This document shows positions 35,045 to 43,859 of a stretch of DNA of 64,000 nt, piece by piece (within the stretch, counting starts at the first letter, position 1; each line of letters begins with the position of its first letter). Source of the stretch: Acanthococcus lagerstroemiae (Eukaryota > Arthropoda > Insecta > Hemiptera > Eriococcidae); assembly GCA_031841125.1 (NCBI GenBank), contig CM063108.1, forward strand, positions 67,738,344-67,802,343, given 5' to 3'. The translations under genes and the position numbers were made by a program. The notes under the pieces were generated by a model, which was not told where the DNA came from, ran no database searches, and worked only from the letters and a program-made list of their open reading frames with translations.

Positions 35045-35800
35045 AGAACTAGTTACTCAATTTTTCGAGACGAATTCGAATCCGTTGTCAAAATTGAGCT
35101 GGAGTCATTTTTTGACCCAAATTGATCAATGTTTCCAACTTTTTCGAGTTTATCTCGGGAACGGACGGTCGCCGCCAAATTGCAACAACGAATTCGAACT
35201 CAGCGTGAAAGATTGAGTAAGAAACACTCATTAATTCGAAACTTTTGATTTTCTCAAATTTTTAAAATTTCTCCATACTATACATCATGTCTTTTTTGGG
35301 GCGAAAAAATTGTCGGAGAGCTTCGGCGTCGGCGCTGGGGCTAGTTACTCAGTTTTTCGAGACGAATTCGAATCCGTTGTCAAAATTGAGCTAGAATCAG
35401 TTGTTGACACATTTTGATCACATTTTCGAGTGTATCTCGGGAACGGAGCGTCGCCGCCGAATTTCATCACCGACTTCGAACTTAGCGTGAAGAATTGAGT
35501 CAAAAACCGGCTTTAATTCAGAATGTTTGATTTTTTCGAGGTTAGAAAATTTCTCCGTACTATACCATGTCTTTTTTGGGGCGGAACTGTTTCTTCGGTT
35601 GAGGAGACAGTCTCATTCAAAATTGTCTCCTCTATCCAAAATTTCAAACCGTTTCGCCCTAGCTATTGAGTAAAGAACAGTCTTCAATTTAAAGATTTTT
35701 ATTTTTTCGTTCTTTGAGAACTTCTCCATACTAGACTCATGTCTTTTTTGGGACCAAAATATTTCCGGAAAGCTTCGGAGACGGCTTCAAGTCCGTCGTC
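35045..35800. repeat. Diverged tandem repeat, unit about 290 bp
   Basis: CTAGTTACTCA followed by TTTTTCGAGACGAATTCGAA begins units at about 35049 and 35341. The phrase ATGTCTTTTTTGGG recurs near 35287, 35566 and 35740. Later units are shorter and more eroded. No conserved reading frame runs across the units. Confidence 0.65.
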
Positions 35801-36248
35801 GAATTTCAACTCAGCGTAAAAAATTAAGTAGAAGACAGTCTTGAAGGACAAAAATGTAACTTGGTTCGGTTCAGCTTGAATGGGTCAAACTGTCCGTAAT
35901 TAGTAGTAGTGAAACCTCAATAATCATCTTCTAAAATCCAAAAACCAAACCATATTTATTTAAAAAAATAGAATAAACGTATTTGAATCAAATTCATGTT
36001 TTTTGTATCATCCGTTATCACTTATAATATACCAACAAATGAACCGTGGGTTTCTGGCCATGGCCAGCCACAGTAACGATAACCAAAATGAAAATGACAG
36101 TCGAAGACCACAGACATCTCTTTCATGACACGACCATTCGAACCTGGCCAGTCCATCTTTACATGTGTCTGGACGACCAAAAGGAAAATAAGAAATCAAA
36201 TCGTCACACATGCAGAATGCCAGAACACCACAATTCAAGAACGTAATA

Positions 36249-36570
36249 CAAAATAGTTGCACAGACAACCACTGAGGCTGAGTATGTTGCTCTTGGCACA
36301 TGTCTCATTGATCTCATGTGGATTCGTAATTTACTAATAGAATTAAAGGTAATTAATAATATTCCGATTAATGTATTCGAAGACGACCAGAGTACTATTG
36401 CTCTCACTCAAAAAATTAGTAATAAGAGAACTAAGGCTATTGATGTAGAATACCATTTGTGTCGTGATTTAGAGAGTAAGAATATTATTAAGATTAATTA
36501 TGTTTGTAGCTCGGATCAAATCGCGGATATCTTGACTAAGGCGTTACCTCATTCGACTTTAATTGTTAAA
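36249..36570 (+). pseudogene. Ty1/Copia retrotransposon remnant: RNase H C-terminal part of pol
   Basis: The frame reads KIVAQTTTEAEYVALG, then FEDDQSTIALTQ, KAIDVEYHLCRD and QIADILTKALP, the hallmark end of a Copia-type polyprotein, where RNase H and the ILTKALP tail close the ORF. Everything upstream (integrase, RT) is missing. The frame stays open past the family's usual end to 36718 without recognisable content. No long terminal repeat was identified. Confidence 0.85.
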
Positions 36571-37197
36571 TTTTTATTATTTTTACTTCATTTAATCATA
36601 TTGGTTTACAGGAGAGTTTGTGAGATTTACATAAACCAATATGTGGCTACACTGAGTAATTCGTTTTCATCCGTTTCTTTTACATTCTTTTCTAATAATG
36701 TTGACGTGAGCTTACGATGAATATTAAAATGTTGGAATGCTCAAATTTATTGTTATTATTTTTATTCTCTTGAAGTACATAATGTAATAATAATAATTAC
36801 TGCAACGTAGAATTCTATATGAGAGAACATCTATACGAGAAATGTTTCTGAAGAATCGTGAATGCATTCGTGTAGACGATTCGGGTACTCATCATAGTAA
36901 TGAATAAGATCGTGCGAAAATGGCTCGATGTATAATAGGTCCTAGAATAGTGATACTTTTGCCAGAGCTTAATTCGATAATTTTCATTGACATCTTCCTG
37001 AGTTTCCTGTATGAGTAATTCCGATCGATTTAAATGAACTTTATAGAATCGTTACTGAAAATACTTATTCCCGTGTTATACTAATATTAATATCACCATT
37101 CTCGAATGTATTTCCAGGAAGTAGTGACAGAGAACGCAGCTAAAGAGGAGTCCTATTGTACCTGAAGAAACTCGAGTTTATTGAGGATAATTACTGC

Positions 37198-37572
37198 ATG
37201 GGTATACCTGAAGCAAAACGGTTTCCGGACGAGATAGTCAAAATTGAGTGTTATAAAGCAGTTCAGATTCCAAAAGAATATTTCGGCAAACACTTTAATC
37301 GTTGGCTGTGGATGTTGGGTACCACTGATGAAACAGTATGCGTCCAGTTGGAAGATCTTCGTTCGTTTTTAAATCACAATCCAAAAACGTATATCTGGTA
37401 TGCGAAGCAAGCACAAGCTTTTCACGGTTTATTCACCGACGACAAACATAATGAAGGCCGATTACTGGATGTTAAGTATGTCGCTAAAGAAAACATCATG
37501 AACTATGTAAGTTTCTTACCACAAGATATCAGGGAAGCTATGAAGTTATTTGTGAAAAGCGAGATGTTGTAA
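37198..37572 (+). CDS. Unidentified ORF or internal exon
   Basis: An open frame of about 138 codons runs from 37144; the first ATG is at 37198 and would give 124 aa. Composition is balanced and protein-like, with WLWMLGTTDETVCVQLEDL, YIWYAKQAQAFHG and SFLPQDIREAMKLF. I do not recognise the family; a PWWP-like fold was considered but not supported. The frame ends at GATGTT followed by GTAAGT, a strong splice donor, with TAA formed only across the junction. It may therefore be an internal or first coding exon of a gene whose other exons I could not find, or a transposon-derived fragment. Confidence 0.45.
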   Translation: MGIPEAKRFPDEIVKIECYKAVQIPKEYFGKHFNRWLWMLGTTDETVCVQLEDLRSFLNHNPKTYIWYAKQAQAFHGLFTDDKHNEGRLLDVKYVAKENIMNYVSFLPQDIREAMKLFVKSEML

Positions 37573-37924
37573 GTTACGCTTATTTTTTTATTTTTGTCCT
37601 CTAATTTTGTTGAAATAATTATAGTTCTGGAATTCCTAGGACGCCTGTTTGTGATATCAGTTTTTTTGCGTCCCCTTTTCTTATAATATTTTTGTCTTTC
37701 TCGATAAATAAAGTATACCTGATGTAGGTACTATGAAATTTATTGCTTTTTGTACCAATTATTCTCACGAATGTATTCCCACCCGTAATTAGGCCTACGC
37801 CTGAAATGAAAGATAGCGAATAGACTTACAATTAGACTCGAATCAAACAAATGAGCTTGGGTCGACCTTGACATTTAGATTTGTTCATATAATATCGCCA
37901 CGATGCTTCAACTTTTTCTCAATA

Positions 37925-38605
37925 TTAATTTTCGGTTAAATAAGCGAGTGGGGTGAACACCCGTCTTTAGGAAAATTAGCAAGTTCGTGCGCCTTCCAAA
38001 TTCTTCGGTTAAATAAGCGAGTGAGGTGAACACCCGTCCATGATAAAATTAGCATGATCAGACGTTCGTACACCTTGAAGACCAGGTTATACTCGTGACT
38101 CGTCGAAATACCTGGTGCAGGGCATCGGTTCTGTTGAATTGTGCAAAGTGAAAACTATGAAATTCAGGAAAAATGACAGAAAATATTCACATTATTTTTA
38201 CCTGCACATTGACTGTACGCTCATGTGCTAATTTTTCTTTTAAAGTGTATTTTCTCTCATATTGATATTCATTTTTGGAGAAATATAAGTGAGTGGGGTA
38301 AAGACCCGGTAGAATTTTGAAGTGTAATTTTTTGTAAAAATGATAGAAATTTTTAGACCGATTGGGGTGTAAATTGAAGGGGTAGTTATACTAGGTCAGA
38401 GAAATAAAAAAGGTTAAAATACAAGTAAAATAATCACATTATTTTTGCCTGCACGTTGACTGAACGGTTATGCACTCTGAAAAATACTAGGTAAACAATT
38501 ATTCGTTTTCCAGAATAAAAATTATAGTAATTTCTGGACAGACTGAGGCTGGTAGTTATATTGGGTTAAAGACTGGGTAGATTTTTGAGGTGCGTTTTTT
38601 ATGAA
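37925..38605. repeat. Short direct repeats (AAATAAGCGAGTG family)
   Basis: TTCGGTTAAATAAGCGAGTG followed by a GGTGAACACCCGTC phrase occurs at about 37931 and 38007, a spacing of 76 bp. Weaker relatives (GTGAGTGGGGTAAAGACCCG and GGTTAAAGACTGGGTAG) lie near 38290 and 38565. Confidence 0.65.
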
Positions 38606-38970
38606 AATGATATCAATGTCTGGACAGATTGGTGAGTAGCATCCATTACATATTAAGGGCACTGGGAAACTCGAGTTTTCTAATGTATATTAATGTACCT
38701 TTTTTAGGGGAACCACTTGAGCTAAATAGCTGAAATTTTGTCAGAATTTTGGTGCAACATTCCCTTTCATTTTAACGAGCGCGTTCATGTTTAGCATTAT
38801 TTGTTGCAAGATAAGAGATTTTTTCGGTAACAACCTTTTTAGAACACTTTTTTCAGCACTTCAATTTTTTTTTAAAACTCCCGAAGCGCAATCATGCTAA
38901 AAGCTCTCGTCTATTTGTAGAATACCATTTTCTGAACACGCTGAAAAAAAGAAAATCCAAAACCGTTCGG

Positions 38971-40006
38971 TCAATTTTCAGAAAAAGGAACCGTTTTTAA
39001 CTTACGTAATCGAGAGCCCATTCGTTTGGAAACATGGTTGATGCATTCTAATTTTTCAATATCAAAATCTGGACCGTAAGGTTGCGCATCAACAACAGGT
39101 TGGTACGCCTTCGAATCACCATCACCGAGATAACTCTTGTAACGGATGTTATACAGAGCATTTGACCTTTCGAATATTCTTTTGATACCTTCTACTTCCA
39201 TGCCACCGCTTGTTCCAGAATAGTTGGCAGAACAATCTTCCTCATGTCCGTTTTCTTCGTCATTAGAACATTTACAGTATTTGCTTAAAATTTCAACATC
39301 AACGACACGACCTGTGTTCACATTAGTAGCTGTAACAACTCCATTGAGAGATTTATGGCCTCGTTTTTGCCACGTCCCGTCAAAAGCCGCCGCAATATCT
39401 CTGGATTCATTTTCGCGAACTGCTTCTTCTACAGCATTAGTCATTGATCTTTACAATCGGTTCAAACTTCGAAGTTGGAGCAGGTAAATTCATGATACCG
39501 CAGAATAATTCAGCGCCAACTCTACCTTTACCGATAGCGCGCATCCCATAAACGGATCGAATGTTTACCTCGTACAAGGATACTTCAGTGTTCTCAATCT
39601 TGTAGTTGATCTTTTCGGAATTAGGTTGAAAAACATTTGATCCACACTGTTCACACTCGATGTGAATATTCACTGCCAGTCCATTCAAAAGTTTCGTAAA
39701 TAATCTGACACTTCCGTTACAAAATTTACAGGAACAAACAGTATTTAGTAACTCGGCGAACGAATCGAGATTGATAATGTTATATTGAAAATTATCATCA
39801 TTCACGAATTCATTATACGCAGATATTTCAGTTTCTAATTTTCTTTTCGACGTACTTATACGTTGGGAGCACCTTTGTTCTGAATTAGAAGTTACAGCTG
39901 CTATGGTCGATGATCCTTGATCAGAAATTCTTGAAACATCAATCGACTGCGATCGCGGCTTCCCAACATTCTTTCGTTTTTTAAAAATCCTCTGAGAACG
40001 AGGCAT
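38971..40006 (-). pseudogene. Mutator-like transposase domain protein, frameshifted
   Basis: This matches the insect Mutator-like transposase family. The first frame starts MPRSQRIFKKRKNVG at 40006 and runs to 39437, with FCNGSVRLFTKL and HIECEQCGSNVFQP (zinc-binding CxxC pairs). The second frame, 39444-38971, reads AAAFDGTWQKRGHKSLNGVV, NYSGTSGGMEVEG, YKSYLGDGDSKAYQPV and KLECINHVSKRMGSRLRKL, the catalytic-type region. The two overlap in different frames near 39440, so one base has been gained or lost. The C-terminal part stops early after the RMGSRLR motif. Such genes are usually one uninterrupted exon. No terminal inverted repeats were found. It is an inactive copy unless the frameshift is a sequencing error. 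Confidence 0.8.
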
Positions 40007-40483
40007 TTCGTTGTGTAAAAAATAAACTTTAATAAAGTCTTCGTTTAAATAAAATATTTCATTCAAATATCGAAGGAGGATAAACAACTCAAATCAGCTC
40101 GCCGGCTCGCTCGTATCAAAGTTCTCGTTCTCACAACAACAAAGAACAACAACCAAAACCCTACCTTTGCAGTTTGCACGTTCTCGAGAAAGGCCCACTC
40201 AAAACCGTGAGACCGGACCCTGACTGTACATGTGACGCACGTAGCTCCAGGGATGATAAGTCAGTCATAAGCGGAAGGTTTTTGGGCAATTAAGTCAGCT
40301 ATAAGTTTAAGCCAAATGTTCTGTAAGCTATAAGCCATAAGCATAAGCCATATTTTTTCGGCTGACTTATGATTTTTTTGTTTGTTTCTCAAATCTGAAA
40401 ATTTTAAATATATAAATTTTATCTTAACATTTTTTATTTTATGATTTTCAAACCAATATCCCACACACAATGTTAATGGGCAT

Positions 40484-41282
40484 CAGTGGCGTAGCCAGGG
40501 GGGCGAAGGAAGCGATGGCCCCCATGGCCTTTTTTTTTTTTTTTTAAATGAAGTCACAAAAACCTGATGAGCAAGTCTATAATAGAAAATTCCGTTTGAC
40601 TGGTACTTGCGGAAAGCAGCTGAAACTTCACTCGACGTCTTCAGATAGTTGAACCTGACAAACCCGTATTCAGGGATGGCAAACAAAACCGTTTTTTTTT
40701 TGTTTCGTTATTTCGTTTCAATATTTTTGACAAAAATCAATCGTGATTTCGTAATTTCGTTATTTCGTTTCGTTTGTTTGCCATCCCTGCTATTTACTAA
40801 ACTCACCCTGACTCAACTCACCCCGGAAAAGCTTAGATCATATTATATGATCTAAGGGGAAATGAAATGAAATTTCGATTACAGTCGGCTCGGCTCTGAG
40901 TACCCGACCCTAGAAAGTGGTTGCAATAGGCTCGGCTACTAGTAGCCGATCCTAAAAATCACAAATCAGAAAACTAGGGAGTAGGGATGGCAAACGAAAC
41001 TTTTTTTTTTCGTTTCAATATTTTAGACAAAAATCAATCGTTATTTCGTTGTTTCGTTTCGTTTCGTTTGCCATCCCTGCCCGTATTTCCTTGATTCGTT
41101 GACACAAGTGCTGTGTCGCTGTGTGATGGAGGGGGAAAGTACCTAGTTATGTTCCAAAACTTTATCTAACCCCCCCCCCACCAAGCACGGCATGCCACAC
41201 CACACAAAATTTGACATTTAAAAAATGCCTATTTCTCGTTCTAAAGTTTTCGCCCCCCCCCCTTGACCTGGCTACGCTACTG
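40484..41282. mobile_element. hAT-type non-autonomous element (CAGTGGCGTAGCC ends), middle of the nest
   Basis: The ends CAGTGGCGTAGCCAGG and CCTGGCTACGCTACTG form an inverted repeat with one mismatch. The flanks atgggcat at 40476-40483 and 41283-41290 are a perfect 8-bp duplication. It carries homopolymer runs and no coding sequence. It inserted into the outer element and was itself hit by 40671-41079. A relative is at 54848-55100. Confidence 0.9.
40671..41079. mobile_element. Innermost hAT-type MITE, a composite of two units
   Basis: CAGGGATGGCAAAC (40671) and GTTTGCCATCCCTG (ending 40789) bound one 119-bp unit. TAGGGATGGCAAAC (40982) and GTTTGCCATCCCTG (ending 41079) bound a second. The 8-bp duplication cccgtatt flanks the whole pair (40663-40670 and 41080-41087), not each unit. 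The composite therefore moved as one, or the second unit arose inside by duplication. Confidence 0.82.
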
Positions 41283-41857
41283 ATGGGCATTCATCACCAT
41301 TTCTTCCAAAATTGATAACAGAAAACTTACCCTGACTATAGCGCTCATACCAATTGCTGGAAATAGAAATAAGCCATAAGTTTAAGCTATAAGCCATAAG
41401 CTTAAGCCAATCAATTCATAAGCTATAAGCATCAGCCATATTTTCAAGGTCGTAAGCAAAAGCCGCTTTATTGATTGGCTTATCATCCCTGATTCTCTGC
41501 GATCAGTAAGCTTAGTCTGTCATTTGGTTTTTGCTGTACTTCCTCCAATAGAACTTACAACTCTGTCCAGTACTCCAGTATAAATCAAATTTGGAATTTC
41601 AGTTTTCAAAATTCAAGGATTTTTGCGGTATTCAGTAATTTCAAAGCATTTCGCACAGTTTTCTTCAACTCATGGTCAACTATGCTGTTCGTAGCATTTG
41701 ATTGATGTCCACGTAATAATTGCCGGTTAGTAGGTTTCCTTAATTTTGTTACCATAATTCATACTGTTCTAATAAATTAGAAGAACAACTATGTTCTTAA
41801 GTCTTCGTATGTAATGACTTCAAATGTGATTAATTTTCAATTTAGATTCAGATCACC

Positions 41858-43186
41858 ATGCATCGACTCGATGGATACGACAGTGAAGATGATTTCGATT
41901 ATGACTATGGCTATGATGATCTACACGAATCCGGTGCTTCTGATGCCGAATCCGGCTACGACGAGCCCTCGAATCCCACCGTTAGTATCGAAGTATCACT
42001 TTCGCAATCATTGCATGATGCAATGAAGATATGTTCGTTACCACAGGTAGAAGAACTAGTCCCTCAAATCGAAAACTATGAGACTTTTGAACTAAGCAAC
42101 GGTTGGAAACCTCTGTCATTCGCTGCGTACCTCGGCAAACCGGAGCTTGTTGAATTTTTCATAAATTATGAAACCGATCTGAACGTTAAACCCGCCAAAA
42201 TTGATTCATCGGCGCCATTGACTTTGGCTTGCTCCGTGGTAAATGAGAATGTCGATGAAAATCATTTCCGCTGTGCCGAACTCCTTCTGGGCGCCGGAGC
42301 TGATTTAGATTTCAGGGATCGATATGGTGTTACGGCCTTGATGACAGCCTGTAAAAATAGTACCCTTGAAATGGTCGAATTATTACTATCCAAAGGTGCT
42401 GATGTGAATAGAGCCGATAATGATGGCTGGTCGGCGTTGTTTTATGCCGCTAATCGAGGGGAATTAGACATTGTGCAAACTCTTTTGACCCACCAAGCAG
42501 ATGTTGAAAAACTTGATAAACGGAATCGATATGCGTTCACCATTGCCACCGATAAAGGATTCACGCACCTCGCTGAAATAATTAAGCCTGAAAAGATAGC
42601 GGCTTCTGAACGAGCTGCTCTCGAGTACTCGGCTTTACGAGCAAGGCCGTCGAAAAATGCAATCCTAGAAGATGCAGAGCCGGATTACCACGACGAAGTA
42701 TTAGATATGGTAGCTCATTCAGCATCAGGCATGGAACGATATTTGAATGCGTTCTTGGCTAATAAAGTGAATCTACGACAACTACTGCTAGTCCACTCCG
42801 ACGAAGAACTGAAGAAAATCGGGGTTATTTTTTCGTGGCACCGTCGTACTTTGATCGAAAGGATTCGGCAGTTTCATTTGGGCTGCTGGAACCCGAAATC
42901 ATTGGGTTTGTCCGAGAAGGGGAAAGGCGAAAATGAGCCTAGTCAATTGATGATGGCGTTCAGTTTTGTAGCAACTTTGCATCGCCAAATATACGTTCTC
43001 AGAACCACGATGCAGTATTTACATGAGGCTATTTTGAGGTATGATTGTTTATCGCTGGTTCAATTGAAAGAAATAAAAGCGAGATTGGAACGAATTAGAA
43101 CTCGCCTGAGACTATTGAAATGCCACTTGGCCACGATTAGCCATAATTCGAGACCATATCTGCTTACCCAAGAAGTACCTACATGA
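41858..43186 (+). CDS. Gasz: GASZ/ASZ1-like: ankyrin repeat, SAM and basic leucine zipper protein
   Basis: GASZ is a germline protein of the mitochondrial surface needed for primary piRNA production; that role comes from the family. The frame encodes 442 aa from the first ATG, right after an acceptor-like TTTAGATTCAG, so a non-coding 5' exon is likely. An acidic N-terminus (DSEDDFDYDYGYDD) precedes ankyrin repeats at roughly 75-240 (GWKPLSFAAYLGKPELVEFF; YGVTALMTACKNSTLEMVEL; DGWSALFYAANRGELDIVQ). A SAM domain lies at about 285-340 (MERYLNAFLANKVNLRQLLL, then RRTLIERIRQFH). A basic helical stretch follows (LERIRTRLRLLK). The C-terminus ends at QEVPT without the membrane anchor typical of GASZ. 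Its 3' end faces that of RdgB. Confidence 0.87.
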   Translation: MHRLDGYDSEDDFDYDYGYDDLHESGASDAESGYDEPSNPTVSIEVSLSQSLHDAMKICSLPQVEELVPQIENYETFELSNGWKPLSFAAYLGKPELVEFFINYETDLNVKPAKIDSSAPLTLACSVVNENVDENHFRCAELLLGAGADLDFRDRYGVTALMTACKNSTLEMVELLLSKGADVNRADNDGWSALFYAANRGELDIVQTLLTHQADVEKLDKRNRYAFTIATDKGFTHLAEIIKPEKIAASERAALEYSALRARPSKNAILEDAEPDYHDEVLDMVAHSASGMERYLNAFLANKVNLRQLLLVHSDEELKKIGVIFSWHRRTLIERIRQFHLGCWNPKSLGLSEKGKGENEPSQLMMAFSFVATLHRQIYVLRTTMQYLHEAILRYDCLSLVQLKEIKARLERIRTRLRLLKCHLATISHNSRPYLLTQEVPT

Positions 43187-43310
43187 AGTTTCTGTAGTGA
43201 ATTCCATTCCCGCTATGTTACTTTCAGACAACGGATCGATGTCTCCGTTTCAAGACTGGAATTTGAATTTCAAATTGTTACTGTTAAGTTTTTTACGTTG
43301 AAAATTATGT

Positions 43311-43316
43311 AATAAA
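43311..43316 (+). terminator. Polyadenylation signal AATAAA of GASZ
   Basis: A canonical AATAAA lies 125 bases after the GASZ stop, followed by T-rich sequence. Confidence 0.7.
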
Positions 43317-43552
43317 GTTTGGGATTGTTTTCTTCTTCTTTTTTTCCCCCTTCATTCTCAAGAAACGTCACTGACATAACACGTTTGGTAACGTAAAATC
43401 TTTAATATACTGATTGGAACATAAATAAAAAGAACATTACAGATTTTATAAAGATAAAAAACAAAAAAATAAAATGAAACAAGAAATGAATTTCTAGGGA
43501 TGATGAGGACTACGACTCGTCTCAACAATTTAGAAACAATGTTACTAAGACT

Positions 43553-43610
43553 ACAATAATAATAAATAATAGTTATAATAATAATAATGATGATAATAAT
43601 AAATGAAGTT
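43553..43610. repeat. (AAT)n-like simple repeat
   Basis: Irregular AATAATAAT tract between the convergent GASZ and RdgB 3' ends. Confidence 0.8.
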
Positions 43611-43733
43611 GATGAATAGATGAATAACGAGTTAAAAATAAATCGACCAACAAGAATGTCGAAAAAATGATCAACAGTGTAATGAGGTAACTGAACCAAA
43701 TGACTAAAATGGAATAACTTTTTTTTTTAAATT

Positions 43734-43739
43734 TTTATT
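43734..43739 (-). terminator. Polyadenylation signal AATAAA of RdgB
   Basis: Reading on the minus strand, AATAAA lies about 120 bases beyond the RdgB stop codon. Confidence 0.6.
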
Positions 43740-43859
43740 CTTCGTATTTTTTTTTTTTTGTAACAAGTAAAATGCTCAATCGTGTTCGTGCCTATCACAA
43801 CAGCAATAGCAGCATGTGCTGCTGCCGGGTCCACACATCAGTGACCAAAACCATCGATA

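Larger units (their letters stand above)
40248..41491. mobile_element. Outer DNA transposon of a three-level nest (CAGGGATGATAAG ends)
   Basis: The ends CAGGGATGATAAG (40248-40260) and CTTATCATCCCTG (41479-41491) are exact inverted repeats. The subterminal sequence on both sides is rich in ATAAGCC/GCTATAAG repeats. It has no coding sequence. No target duplication is visible (left cgtagctc, right attctctg). It is interrupted by the element at 40484-41282. Confidence 0.75.

Noticed and set aside
43187..43290. Extra GASZ exon after the TTTCAG near 43230 giving a hydrophobic tail
   Set aside because: The hydrophobic frame does not match the phase of the only nearby donor, and the phase that does match stops after about 12 codons.
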